DNA of 64,000 nt, from NCBI RefSeq assembly GCF_003985145.1, contig NZ_ML133529.1, forward strand, positions 124,001-188,000, written 5' to 3'. A program made the translations under genes and the position numbers. The stretch comes from Rhizobium anhuiense (GTDB lineage: Bacteria; Pseudomonadota; Alphaproteobacteria; Rhizobiales; Rhizobiaceae). Of this stretch, positions 8,662 through 17,129 are shown piece after piece. The stretch's first letter is position 1, and each line of letters starts with the position of its first letter. The notes below the pieces were generated by a model. It saw nothing but the letters and a program-made list of their open reading frames with translations. It was not told the origin of the DNA and searched no databases.

Positions 8662-10104
8662 GGGTGCGAAGGGTCGAACCGGGTCGAAGAGCCCTGTGCC
8701 TGTAATCGGTGAAATGCTGCCCGACAGCGCAACGGTGAATTCTCGCAAGCCCCGAGGCCCGTCATTGAGCGCATCGACCGCAGCGATGACCGAGCCGCTT
8801 TGCGCAAAGGCTGCGGCAAAGCTTTCGGGTTTGGTTCCGAGATATTCCGAAAGCAGGCGATTGCCCAAATCCGCGATTGCGCCGCGGTGCTCGTCATTGC
8901 CAGCCTCGAACAGCATGTCGCATTCGCAATCCAGCCCTTCCGAGCGATTGTTGAGGTTGGAGGAGCCGATGCGGACCAGTTCGTCATCGGCGATTATCAG
9001 TTTGGAATGGACGAGCACCTCCACCTCGCCGTCCTCTCCCGGCGTGACCGCGTAATAGACGCGCAAACGGCCGGCGCGATCGGCGCGTTTGAGGCGGCGG
9101 ATGACGCGGTCGCGATTGCCGCCCATGACGAGCTTTTCGATCAGTCCGTGAGAACTGCGCGTACAGATGATGACGACCTCAGGCCCGTCTTCCTCCTGCA
9201 GCCGCGCGGCAATGGCGTCGGCAACGCGGAAAGAGGCGAGATATTGCGCCTCGATGTAGAGCTGCCGCCGCGCGCGGGCGATGACGTCCAATGTCATGGC
9301 GATGCCGTCGCTAATGCCGGGGCGAAGTGCGGTCGAAGGCTCCGTCAGCGCGAAGCTGACCGCAACCTCCCTCATGGAAATGGCGAGATCGTCCGGCCAG
9401 ACGAAGCGGATATTTTCGGCCAAAGGCAGGTGGATCTCGCCGGTGGCATTTTCCCAGCGCTGCCTGGCGATGTCGCCGATCAGCCTGGCGGCATCGCCGG
9501 TGACCATTGCCTGAACGTCGTGCAGCGGATCGTAGGAAACGCCCTCCGGGTCGCGCCGCAGTTTCTCCTCGGCGCGATGGCGCCGGGTATCCCATCGCCG
9601 CGACGTCAGGTCTATGCCGCCGATGAAGGCGACGGCGTCGTCGATGCAGACGAGTTTCTGATGGTGGCAGCCGCGCAATGTCGGTTGAAGCTCGAAGCGC
9701 AGATCGATCCGTGCATTCCTGGGAAAGTTCTTCTTTCGCAGCACCTGCAGGGATTTCTCCGAATAGATCGGCCCGAGCGTCCAGATGAGGATGCGTATTT
9801 CAAGCTTGGGATTTGCCGCGGCCAGGGCATGCAGCAGATCGGCCAATGTTTCGTCGGATTTTTCCGGTTGCATCCGGATGTCGGGATTGAAATCCCATCC
9901 GATGATCCAGACGGTGCGCCGCGCCTGCCGCAGCACGCGCGCCAGTTCGGCGAAATAGCTGTTGCCGTTGATCAGGAAGGCTGCCTTCGCCGCGCTTCCT
10001 TCCAAGCGCAAGGCGCCGCCCTCCTGTTTTGGGCGGTCGCCTGGTCGTTGTGATTTTGTCTGGGGCAAGTTCGGGTCATTGAAGATGGTTTCGAATGTCG
10101 TCAT
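8608..10104 (-). CDS. phospholipase D-family protein (cardiolipin synthase B-like)
   Basis: 498 residues with two HxK(x)4D motifs: 'HHQKLVCIDDAVAFIGG' near residue 150 and 'HSKLIIADDELVRIGSSN' near 363, both intact. No N-terminal membrane segments are present, as in ClsB rather than ClsA. Likely activity: transfer or hydrolysis of phosphatidyl groups, possibly cardiolipin synthesis at the inner membrane. GAGG upstream supports the ATG at 10104. A perfect minus-strand GGAAC-N16-CGTT motif lies 30 bases upstream. Neighbours (EEP family and YbhN-like) match the E. coli ybhPON gene group, which supports a role in envelope lipid handling during stress. Confidence 0.88.
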   Translation of the reverse strand: MTTFETIFNDPNLPQTKSQRPGDRPKQEGGALRLEGSAAKAAFLINGNSYFAELARVLRQARRTVWIIGWDFNPDIRMQPEKSDETLADLLHALAAANPKLEIRILIWTLGPIYSEKSLQVLRKKNFPRNARIDLRFELQPTLRGCHHQKLVCIDDAVAFIGGIDLTSRRWDTRRHRAEEKLRRDPEGVSYDPLHDVQAMVTGDAARLIGDIARQRWENATGEIHLPLAENIRFVWPDDLAISMREVAVSFALTEPSTALRPGISDGIAMTLDVIARARRQLYIEAQYLASFRVADAIAARLQEEDGPEVVIICTRSSHGLIEKLVMGGNRDRVIRRLKRADRAGRLRVYYAVTPGEDGEVEVLVHSKLIIADDELVRIGSSNLNNRSEGLDCECDMLFEAGNDEHRGAIADLGNRLLSEYLGTKPESFAAAFAQSGSVIAAVDALNDGPRGLREFTVALSGSISPITGTGLFDPVRPFAPLDRLGLGALVRLLIRPA

Positions 10105-10133
10105 GATTGCCTCGGCCTCTCACTGGGAGAGCA

Positions 10134-10158
10134 AACGCCTGGAATATTTTTGGGTTCC
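10134..10158 (-). promoter_or_regulatory. EcfG-type promoter for the phospholipase D-family gene
   Basis: Minus strand reads GGAAC (10158-10154), 16 bases, CGTT (10137-10134), an exact consensus match, 30 bases before the start codon. Confidence 0.65.
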
Positions 10159-10222
10159 CTGTCGCGCCGGATGAGGCGAACATGCCGGCAACGACGGGCG
10201 ATACAAAGTGCAAGGAAACGAG

Positions 10223-11479
10223 ATGTCACAACGAGCAGGCAGCGCCGATCTTCCCCTTCACGGGGGACGTGTGCCGCATTGGCTCGGCGATCGGATGACG
10301 CGGCTCGGCACGCTGATCACCGAGGCGATCGTCCATCACTATGGCCGCGACGAATTCCTGCGCAGGCTCGCGCATCCCTTCTGGTTCCAGTCCTTCGGTG
10401 CGGTCATGGGCATGGACTGGCATTCCTCCGGCATCACCACCAGCGTTCTCGGGGCGCTGAAGCGTGGGCTGAAGCCGCGTGCCGGCGAACTCGGCCTGCA
10501 TGTCTGCGGCGGTCGCGGCGCGCATTCGCGCAAGACCCCGCAGGAGCTTGTCTCGATCGGCGAGCGTGTCGGTCTCGACGGAGAGGGGCTGGCGACCACG
10601 AGCCGTCTCATCGCCAAGGTCGACAGTGCTGCCCTTCAGGACGGGTTCGATCTTTATCTCCACGGGTTCATTGTTGCCGATGACGGCCATTGGGTGGTGG
10701 TGCAGCAGGGTATGAATGGCGACAGGCGGCAGGCCCGGCGCTATCACTGGCTGTCGGAAGGGCTGGAGAGTTTCGTCGACTCGCCGCATGCGGCAATCGA
10801 GGGAAGGAGCCAGGGCGAGATCGTCAATCTGGCCGACAGGCGCGCCGAGCGCTCGCGGCGCGGCCAGCTCGATCTGCTGGCGACGCTCGGCCCCGACCGG
10901 ATCATCCGCGAGGCCGCCGCGCTGCTGCGTGCCGAAGAACCCGCGCCCGAACCTGCCGAACAGCCGATGCTGCCGCACCTGATCATGCCCGCCCATCACG
11001 ACGTCCGCGAGAGCGACGTCAATATGCGGCGCCTGCACGGAAATCTGGCCGCCGCGGCCGATCGCGGACCGGCGGATTTCGAAGAGCTGCTGCTGGTTCC
11101 AGGCGTCGGCGCCCGCACGGTGAAGGCGCTGGCGATGGTGGCGGAAGTCGTCCACGGCGCGCCTTGCCGCTTTTCCGATCCGGCGCGCTTCTCGATCGCC
11201 CATGGCGGCAAGGACCGACATCCCTTTCCGGTTCCGCTCAAGGTCTATGACGAGACCATCGCCGTGATGAAATCGGCGGTGCAGAAGGGCAAGCTGGGGC
11301 GGGAGGAGGAGTTGCAGGCGCTGCGGCGCCTGGACGACCAATCCAGGCAGATGGAACGCTATGTGACCGGCCCCGACCTCAAGGAAATCATCGCCGGCGA
11401 ATTCCGGCACTCCGCGGATTTCGGCGGCCGCAGCGTGTTCGGCTGGGAGCCGCCGCCGGTGGATGAGAGTGGTCATTGA
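10223..11479 (+). CDS. DUF763 domain-containing protein
   Basis: 418 residues. The first 300 match the conserved DUF763 layout as I recall it: 'LPLHGGRVPHWLGDRMTRLG' near the start, 'WHSSGITTSVLGALKRGL', 'LHVCGGRGAHSRKTPQEL', 'YLHGFIVADDGHWVVVQQGMN' and a helix-hairpin-helix-like 'LLLVPGVGARTVKALAMVAE' near residue 295. The last element is common in DNA-binding proteins. The function of the family is not known. The start at 10223 has AAGGAAACGAG upstream; a GTG at 10208 is a weaker alternative. It is divergent from the phospholipase D-family gene, with about 120 bases between. Confidence 0.8.
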   Translation: MSQRAGSADLPLHGGRVPHWLGDRMTRLGTLITEAIVHHYGRDEFLRRLAHPFWFQSFGAVMGMDWHSSGITTSVLGALKRGLKPRAGELGLHVCGGRGAHSRKTPQELVSIGERVGLDGEGLATTSRLIAKVDSAALQDGFDLYLHGFIVADDGHWVVVQQGMNGDRRQARRYHWLSEGLESFVDSPHAAIEGRSQGEIVNLADRRAERSRRGQLDLLATLGPDRIIREAAALLRAEEPAPEPAEQPMLPHLIMPAHHDVRESDVNMRRLHGNLAAAADRGPADFEELLLVPGVGARTVKALAMVAEVVHGAPCRFSDPARFSIAHGGKDRHPFPVPLKVYDETIAVMKSAVQKGKLGREEELQALRRLDDQSRQMERYVTGPDLKEIIAGEFRHSADFGGRSVFGWEPPPVDESGH

Positions 11480-11598
11480 CGTGATCTGCCGACCAATGCG
11501 CGCCAGCCTCACATCATGCGGGGCGGGCCATTAGATCCATAGAACGGGCCGTGTGCATCATCGAAACATGCAAGGGCGCAGGGGCGGCCATGCTTTCC

Positions 11599-12048
11599 TT
11601 AACGCGCGGAGCCAGGCAGGGCGATCTCACCGTTTTCCTCTCCATCCCAGTACCGGATGGAGGACGCCGAAACCTTGATGAGAACGATCCCAGGAGTGTC
11701 CACTCCTTCAGGAAACCACCGCTCGAGATCGGGGACCCAATGTTCTTCAAATGTCGCCTTGTCCCGTACCAGTGAGGCAAAGCCCTCGACAGCGATGAAA
11801 ATCCCCGGCTTGCCGAGGAGGCTGGGAGGCGCCGTGAACGTCAGCGAGACGGCGTCGATGCCTTCGATCTCGGTGATTTTTCTGCTGTCTTCATACGAAA
11901 AGAACCAGGAATCCCCGTCATATTCGACGTCGCCGTTATTGCTCATCGGTCGGGCCGAGATGCGGCCCGACCCGGCGTTCGTAGACAGCATGCAGAAATC
12001 GATCTTCTTCAGTTGCGAGGATAGGTCTTCGAGGGTCATGGACGCCAT
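11599..12048 (-). CDS. general stress protein, pyridoxamine-5'-phosphate oxidase fold
   Basis: 149 residues of the flavin-binding split-barrel family (GSP26/YzzA-like). Blocks such as 'FCMLSTNAGSGRISARPMS', 'WFFSYEDSRKITEIE', 'VAVEGFASLVRDK' and 'VLIKVSASSIRYWDGE' fit the general stress protein subgroup, which binds FMN/FAD rather than acting in vitamin B6 synthesis. The ATG at 12048 follows GGGAGATCACA, a good ribosome site; upstream in-frame codons are unlikely to be used. A GGAAC-N16-CGCT motif upstream fits control by the general stress sigma factor. It lies about 110 bases upstream of the end of the EamA transporter gene. Confidence 0.85.
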   Translation of the reverse strand: MASMTLEDLSSQLKKIDFCMLSTNAGSGRISARPMSNNGDVEYDGDSWFFSYEDSRKITEIEGIDAVSLTFTAPPSLLGKPGIFIAVEGFASLVRDKATFEEHWVPDLERWFPEGVDTPGIVLIKVSASSIRYWDGEENGEIALPGSAR

Positions 12049-12079
12049 TGTGATCTCCCGTGTTTGAATGCTCGGGAGT

Positions 12080-12104
12080 AGCGTGCAAGCGTCCAGATTG
12101 TTCC
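12080..12104 (-). promoter_or_regulatory. EcfG-like promoter for the PNPOx-fold stress protein
   Basis: Minus strand: GGAAC (12104-12100), 16 bases, CGCT (12083-12080). One mismatch to CGTT; 31 bases before the start. Confidence 0.5.
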
Positions 12105-12161
12105 GTGGAAAGTCCACGTGACTATGTCTCTATCCCTCTGAAGATAAGCAGCGCTGTAGCT

Positions 12162-13079
12162 TCAATGGCCGTCGGGCGGGACGGCCTCAATCGGAACCGT
12201 TTCTTTCAGATTCTTCCGGTGGAAGATGAAGAGCCCGGCAACGACGATGATTGCGGCGCCGATGATGACCTGCATGTCGGGAACATCATTGAAGAAGAGG
12301 TAGCCGAGGATGATCGCCCAGAGCAGCAGCGTATATTGGAGCGGCGCGAGCAGCGATGCCGGTGCAAGCTTCAGCGAGCGGGTGATCAGCAGATGCGCGC
12401 AGGTGGCGACGATGCCGAGGAGCAACATGCCGGACCAGTCGACAATCGTCCCCGGCTGCCAATGGCCGATGCTCAAAACGATGCCGGTGATGAGCGCGGC
12501 GACCGTCTGCCATGTCACGAGCGTCGTGTCGCTGGTCGAGCGCAGATAGCGGCTCATCACCAGCGACAGTGCAAAGGCAAGGCTGCCCGCAAGGCCGAAG
12601 AGCGACGGAAGCGACAGCATTGCGGTTGACGGACGCAGCGCGATGACGACGCCTGCGAAGCCGATCAGAACGGCCAGCCAACGCCGCCAGCCGATTTTTT
12701 CTCCGAGAAAGAAATGCGAGAGCGCCGCAATGTAGATCGGCCCGGCCATATAGAAGGTCATGACGTCTGCGAGCGGCAGATAGGCGACGGCGGCGTAAAA
12801 CAGCGCGACATCGCAAGTCGCCATGAAAACGCGTATGAACTGGAGGCCCTTCTGCTCGACGCGGAACAAACCCATCGGTCCTTGCCGCAGGATCATTGGT
12901 CCGAGCACAATGAAAGCGCCGACCGAGCGGATCACCAGCACCTGACCGACGGCAAAGCTCGCAACAAGCCACTTGCCCATCGCATCGTTCAGCGCAAAAA
13001 GCAGATCGCCAAGCAGCATCAGCACGACGCCTGTTATGATCAGGTTTCCGGCATTGGCTACACCAGTCTCGGTCTTCAT
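12162..13079 (-). CDS. EamA/DMT-family membrane transporter
   Basis: 305 residues with ten predicted membrane segments and two EamA repeats, as in drug/metabolite exporters ('LGDLLFALNDAMGKWLVASFAVGQVLVIRS' type first repeat; 'TLLLWAIILGYLFFNDVPDMQVIIGAAIIVVAGL' type last helices). It probably exports a small metabolite. The start at 13079 is preferred over 13088 because AAGG then lies at proper spacing. It is transcribed away from the sugar ABC operon, sharing an approximately 390-base control region. Substrate not predictable. Confidence 0.85.
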   Translation of the reverse strand: MKTETGVANAGNLIITGVVLMLLGDLLFALNDAMGKWLVASFAVGQVLVIRSVGAFIVLGPMILRQGPMGLFRVEQKGLQFIRVFMATCDVALFYAAVAYLPLADVMTFYMAGPIYIAALSHFFLGEKIGWRRWLAVLIGFAGVVIALRPSTAMLSLPSLFGLAGSLAFALSLVMSRYLRSTSDTTLVTWQTVAALITGIVLSIGHWQPGTIVDWSGMLLLGIVATCAHLLITRSLKLAPASLLAPLQYTLLLWAIILGYLFFNDVPDMQVIIGAAIIVVAGLFIFHRKNLKETVPIEAVPPDGH

Positions 13080-13309
13080 TTTAGACATCCTTGCAAAAGC
13101 GGCCGCGAATACGCGGCCGAGTGCGGCTTCGGCCTTAACCCTGCCGATGTCAATGGGCCGGTTGAAGAGATTGCAGTCGAACCCGCAAACGACCGTCTTC
13201 AGGCCTGTCGACCCACGGCTTCATCAGCCGCCGCATCAAGTGCCTCTCATGAAGCGGTGCCTTCGAGCGCCAAATGCGGGCAACAATCGCCATGCAGGAC
13301 GCTGACGTT

Positions 13310-13323
13310 TGAAATATATTTCA
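13310..13323. promoter_or_regulatory. perfect 14-bp palindrome, likely operator
   Basis: TGAAATATATTTCA is a perfect palindrome located 15 bases upstream of the -35 box at 13338. The SorC-type regulator encoded in the operon (17130-18134) is the obvious candidate to bind it. Confidence 0.5.
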
Positions 13324-13337
13324 CATGATGAATTATA

Positions 13338-13366
13338 TTGACACCGCTCCGCCGTTGCGATTATCT
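13338..13366 (+). promoter_or_regulatory. sigma70-type promoter of polyol operon
   Basis: TTGACA (13338-13343), 17-base spacer, TTATCT (13361-13366). It points to a transcript start near 13373, so ATG codons at 13325 and 13328 would not be transcribed. Confidence 0.5.
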
Positions 13367-13372
13367 GCCCAT

Positions 13373-13398
13373 ACCGGACTTCGAGGAGGAACTCCGGT
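13373..13398 (+). promoter_or_regulatory. leader hairpin carrying a copy of the ribosome-binding site
   Basis: ACCGGACTT pairs with AACTCCGGT (8 of 9) around the loop CGAGGAGG. The same TCGAGGAGGAA block recurs as the true ribosome site of the binding-protein gene at 13459-13470. Confidence 0.35.
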
Positions 13399-13403
13399 CT
13401 TCA

Positions 13404-13487
13404 ATGGATCATCGGCAGCCGCTGAGGCGCCGCCGGATATTTGGGAGGGGCTTCGGCCTCGAGGAGGAAACTTGCGCAGATTTCTAA
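13404..13487 (+). other. possible 27-codon leader reading frame
   Basis: An ATG-to-TAA frame begins 14 bases after the leader-hairpin GGAGG and runs through the ribosome site and TTG start of the next gene in another frame. The peptide is Arg-rich ('RQPLRRRRIFGRG'). No homology is recognised; it may be chance. Confidence 0.15.
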
Positions 13488-14500
13488 GCACGACCGCATT
13501 GGCGGTCCTCGCATCGACGCTTTATGCCGGCGTGGCCAGCGCGGACGCGGAAAATCCGTTCCGCTGCAAGCCCGGTGAAAAATACGTCATGAATGTCATG
13601 GTTTCGGGCGTCGAATATTGGTTCCCGGTCTATGAAATGTTCAAGCAGGCCGGTCAGCAGCTCGGTTGCGAGACGGCTTATACCGGCACGCCGGAATATG
13701 ACGTCAACAAACAGATCGCCACCTTCGACCAGGCGCTGGCCCAGAACCCGGCCGGTATCCTCGTTCATCCGATGAACTCCGATCCGTTCATCGAGCCGAT
13801 CAACCGGGCCATCGATCAGGGCACGGCGGTCGTCACCTTCGCAGCCGACGCGCCGCTGTCCAAGCGCATCTCGTTCATCACGTCGGACAATACCCGCGAA
13901 GGCACCTATGCGGCCGACGCGATTGCCGAAAAGATGGGGGGCAAGGGTGAATATGCCGTTCTGGAAAATCCGGGCCAGGACAACCACGACAAGCGTATCG
14001 CCGCCTTCATCGCCCGAATGGACGAAAAGTATCCTGATATGAAGCTGGTCGGCCGCGCTGCGTCCAACCAGGACCCGAACAAGGCCTATCAGGGCTTGAT
14101 GAGCTTGGTGCAGGCACATCCGAACCTTGGCGCCGTCTTCATGCCGGAAGCGAACTCGGCCATCGGCGCTTCGCAGGCCAACAAGGAAAGCGGCGGCAAG
14201 ATCCTCGTCATGTGCGCCGACGTCAACGCCAACATCCTCGACATGATCAAGGCGGGCGAAGTGTTCGGCTCGATCAACCCGAACCAGGGCATGCAGGGTT
14301 ACATGGGCTTCATGCTCCTGTGGCTCGCCAAGCATCCCGAACTCATCGACCCGATGAACGACGCCAAGCGCGCCAGCTTCAACCCGATGAGCATTCCGTT
14401 CGTCGACAACGGCCTGTCGATCGTCACGGCCAATAATGCCGACGACTTCTACTGGGACAAGTACCTGAAGCGGCGGGGCACCAAGGGCATCGAGGAGTAA
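13472..14500 (+). CDS. sugar/polyol ABC transporter periplasmic binding protein (RbsB-type)
   Basis: 342 residues from a TTG start that follows a strong AGGAGG at 4-base spacing. The protein then begins with a classic signal peptide ('[19 protein letters not shown]', cleavage after 'ASA'). Upstream in-frame Met codons lie before the predicted transcript start and would block export. The mature part is a periplasmic binding protein of family Peripla_BP_4: '[20 protein letters not shown]', '[16 protein letters not shown]', '[12 protein letters not shown]'. First gene of a nine-gene operon with ATPase, permease, regulator and catabolic enzymes; ligand probably a polyol or rare sugar. Confidence 0.9.
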   Translation: MRRFLSTTALAVLASTLYAGVASADAENPFRCKPGEKYVMNVMVSGVEYWFPVYEMFKQAGQQLGCETAYTGTPEYDVNKQIATFDQALAQNPAGILVHPMNSDPFIEPINRAIDQGTAVVTFAADAPLSKRISFITSDNTREGTYAADAIAEKMGGKGEYAVLENPGQDNHDKRIAAFIARMDEKYPDMKLVGRAASNQDPNKAYQGLMSLVQAHPNLGAVFMPEANSAIGASQANKESGGKILVMCADVNANILDMIKAGEVFGSINPNQGMQGYMGFMLLWLAKHPELIDPMNDAKRASFNPMSIPFVDNGLSIVTANNADDFYWDKYLKRRGTKGIEE

Positions 14501-14513
14501 ACCTTTGTGCCTG

Positions 14514-14540
14514 CTGTCCGGGGCTTCAAGCTCCGGGCAG
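14514..14540 (+). promoter_or_regulatory. stem-loop after binding-protein gene
   Basis: CTGTCCGGGGCTT pairs with AAGCTCCGGGCAG in RNA (11 Watson-Crick, 2 G-U). It has no T-run and lies 13 bases after the stop. It probably protects the binding-protein mRNA so that more of it is made than of the ATPase and permease. Confidence 0.6.
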
Positions 14541-14565
14541 CCATCGCGAGCGTGAGGAGGAAATT

Positions 14566-16107
14566 ATGGTGGCGTCGGTGCCGGTTCTGGAAATCCGCAA
14601 TGTCAGCAAGCACTTCGGTGCAGTGAAGGCGTTGACGGATGTGAGCTTCAACCTGGAAAAAGGCGAGGTTCATGCACTTTGCGGCGAAAACGGCGCGGGC
14701 AAGTCGACGCTGATGAACATCATTGCCGGCGTGCTGCAGCCGACCGACGGGGACGTCCTTGTCGATGGCGTGCCGATAAAAGTGGCGTCGCCGGCGGTGG
14801 CGCAATCGCTCGGGCTTGGCCTCGTGCATCAGGAAATCGCGCTTTGCCCGGATGCGACGGTGGCCGAGAACATGTTCATGGCCGCGACCAACCGCCGCCG
14901 CTCGCCTTTCATGAATTATGGCAGGCTGGAACGGGATGCGCAGGTCGTGATGAACCGTCTGGCGCCGATCGATGTTCGCCGCAAAGTCGGCGACTTGTCG
15001 ATATCAAGCCAGCAGCTTGTCGAGATCGCCAAGGCACTGACGCTCGATTGCCGGGTGCTGATCTTCGACGAACCGACGGCGGCTCTGACGGAAGCGGAGG
15101 CGCAGGTCCTGTTCGGGATCATCCGCGACCTCAAGGCGCAGGGTATTTCGATCATCTATATCAGCCACCGCATGGCCGAAATCTTCAGCCTGTGCGACCG
15201 GGTCACCGTCTTTCGCGATGGCCGCTATGTCTCGACGGAGACGGTGGCGGACTTGACGCCGGATGATGTCGTGCGCCGCATGGTCGGGCGCGAGATCACC
15301 CAGCTCTATCCAGAAAAGCAAGCGCCGGCGGAGCGGACCGGCGAGATCATTCTGAGCGTCCGCGATCTCGGCGACGGCAGCCGCTTTACGGATGTGAGCT
15401 TCGAACTGCGCAAGGGCGAAATTCTCGGCGTCGGCGGGCTCATCGGCTCCGGGCGCACCGAGATAGCCGAAGGCATTTGCGGGTTGCGGCCGGTGATCGC
15501 CGGCGAGGTGCAACTGCATGGACAGCGGCTGCCGGCGCACTCCTATGCGAAGGCCGCGCAGGCGGGTGTCGTCTACCTGTCGGAAGACCGGAAAGGCTCC
15601 GGCATCTTCCTCGATCTTTCCATCGCCCAGAACATTGCCGTTCTCGATTTGAAATCGCTGACCGGACCCCTGGGACTGTTGAATTCCAAAGCCGAGGCGG
15701 ATCGTGCCCACGAGCTGGTCCGGCGGCTCGGGGTGCGGATGGGGGGCATCGACATGCCGGTCTCGTCGCTGTCGGGCGGAAATCAGCAGAAGGTAGCGAT
15801 TGCCAAGCAACTGGCGGTCAATCCGAAGGTCATCCTGATGGACGAGCCAACCCGCGGTATCGATGTCGGCGCCAAATCGGAAATCCACCGGCTGCTGCGC
15901 GATCTCGCGCGCTCTGGCATCGGCATTGTCGTCATCTCGTCGGAACTGCCGGAGCTTCTCGGTCTATGCGACCGGGTGCTGGTCATCCACGAGGGCACCG
16001 TTGCAGGCGAGGTCGAGGACGAGACGATGACGGAGGAAGCGATCATGCGGCTCGCGTCGGGTATCGGCGGTCTTAACAATTCAAAGGCATCAGAGCATGC
16101 CGCATAA
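14566..16107 (+). CDS. sugar ABC transporter ATPase (RbsA-type, two ATPase domains)
   Basis: 513 residues, the normal size for carbohydrate uptake ATPases of the CUT2 class. The first domain has Walker [10 protein letters not shown] near residue 40 and Walker B '[11 protein letters not shown]'. The second has the usual degenerate Walker A 'GLIGSGRTE' near 290, signature '[15 protein letters not shown]' and '[19 protein letters not shown]'. A GAGGAGG ribosome site precedes the ATG. It drives import of the ligand held by the protein encoded at 13472 through the permease at 16136. Confidence 0.95.
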   Translation: MVASVPVLEIRNVSKHFGAVKALTDVSFNLEKGEVHALCGENGAGKSTLMNIIAGVLQPTDGDVLVDGVPIKVASPAVAQSLGLGLVHQEIALCPDATVAENMFMAATNRRRSPFMNYGRLERDAQVVMNRLAPIDVRRKVGDLSISSQQLVEIAKALTLDCRVLIFDEPTAALTEAEAQVLFGIIRDLKAQGISIIYISHRMAEIFSLCDRVTVFRDGRYVSTETVADLTPDDVVRRMVGREITQLYPEKQAPAERTGEIILSVRDLGDGSRFTDVSFELRKGEILGVGGLIGSGRTEIAEGICGLRPVIAGEVQLHGQRLPAHSYAKAAQAGVVYLSEDRKGSGIFLDLSIAQNIAVLDLKSLTGPLGLLNSKAEADRAHELVRRLGVRMGGIDMPVSSLSGGNQQKVAIAKQLAVNPKVILMDEPTRGIDVGAKSEIHRLLRDLARSGIGIVVISSELPELLGLCDRVLVIHEGTVAGEVEDETMTEEAIMRLASGIGGLNNSKASEHAA

Positions 16108-16135
16108 AGAAAACGCAGGGGCGGGAGACAAGGTC

Positions 16136-17128
16136 ATGGCGGACGCTACATTGGCAACGGTACATCAGGCACGCGCGCCCGGCTGGAAACGGCTGGGGAC
16201 AATGCGCGAGGCGGGACTGATCGCGATCATCCTGGCGCTCTGCATCGTCATGAGCTTTGCCTCGCCGCATTTTCTGACGCTCGGCAATTTCCGGGCGATG
16301 CTGATGTCGTTCTCGGTGGAGGGAATCGTCGTCGTCGGCATGACCATCCTGTTGATCGTCGGCGGCATCGACCTGTCGGTCGGCTCGGTCGTCTGCTTCT
16401 CGATGGTATTGTCTGGCTCGCTGTTCCTGATGGGGCTCGATCCGTGGAGCGCATCCCTGATCGGGATCATAGCCAGCAGCCTGATCGGCTGCGTCATGGG
16501 CTTTTTCGTCACGGTCGTCGGGCTCAACCACTTCATCACCTCGCTTGCGGCGATGGTCATCGTGCGCGGCATCTGCCTGATCATCACCAAGGGCACGCCG
16601 CTGTCGCTGTTCACCTTGCCGCCTTCGTTCAAGGCGGTCGGGCAAGGCACGTTCTACGGCGTCCCCTATGTGATCCTGATTTTTGTTGCGGTCGTCGTGT
16701 TGTTCGATTTCCTGCTGCGCCGGGCAACCGCCTTCCGCAAGGTGTTCTACACCGGCAGCAACGAGAAGGCGGCGCTCTATTCCGGTATCAAGACCAACCA
16801 GGTGAAGTTCTGGGTGACGGTGCTTTGCGCCACGCTGTCGGGGGTTGCCGGGGTGATCTACATGTCCCGCTTCGGCGCCGCGACCCCGACCTTCGGCGTC
16901 GGCATGGAGCTCAATATCATCGCAGCCGCGGTGATTGGCGGCGCGTCGCTGAATGGCGGCTCCGGCACGATCTTGGGGGCAATTCTCGGCATTGCCCTCC
17001 TGTCGGTCGTTACAAGCTCGTTGATCTTGCTCGACGTGTCCGTCTATTGGCAAGACATGATTAAAGGCTGCATTCTGCTTGCTGCCGTCTCGATCGACCA
17101 TTTCCTGCACAAGCGGAAGGCTGCCTGA
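16136..17128 (+). CDS. sugar ABC transporter permease (RbsC-type)
   Basis: 330 residues with about nine membrane segments of the BPD_transp_2 family: 'TILLIVGGIDLSVGSVVCFSMV' (the conserved GGIDLSVG motif), 'ILGAILGIALLSVV' near the end, and a C-terminal 'VDHFL'-like tail. The start at 16136 has GGGAG upstream and yields a short cytoplasmic N-terminus. An ATG at 16097 would overlap the ATPase gene by 11 bases and is possible. Part of the polyol import system. Confidence 0.93.
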   Translation: MADATLATVHQARAPGWKRLGTMREAGLIAIILALCIVMSFASPHFLTLGNFRAMLMSFSVEGIVVVGMTILLIVGGIDLSVGSVVCFSMVLSGSLFLMGLDPWSASLIGIIASSLIGCVMGFFVTVVGLNHFITSLAAMVIVRGICLIITKGTPLSLFTLPPSFKAVGQGTFYGVPYVILIFVAVVVLFDFLLRRATAFRKVFYTGSNEKAALYSGIKTNQVKFWVTVLCATLSGVAGVIYMSRFGAATPTFGVGMELNIIAAAVIGGASLNGGSGTILGAILGIALLSVVTSSLILLDVSVYWQDMIKGCILLAAVSIDHFLHKRKAA

Positions 17129-17129
17129 C

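Larger units (their letters stand above)
13080..13471. other. control region between EamA transporter and polyol ABC operon
   Basis: 392 bases with no long gene. It contains the palindrome at 13310, a sigma70-type promoter at 13338-13366, a leader hairpin at 13373 and a possible 27-codon leader frame at 13404-13487. The EamA promoter should lie at its left end, but I see no clear motif for it. Confidence 0.6.

Noticed and set aside
8800-10053. 417-codon plus-strand frame opposite the phospholipase D-family gene
   Set aside because: The minus strand has two intact HKD motifs; the plus frame has no start signal or family features.
10226-11512. 428-codon minus-strand frame opposite the DUF763 gene
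   Set aside because: Antisense shadow; the plus strand carries the recognisable family.
13325-13471. Using ATG 13325 or 13328 as start of the polyol binding protein
   Set aside because: These codons lie upstream of the predicted promoter -10 box, have no ribosome site, and would bury the signal peptide 50 residues inside the protein.
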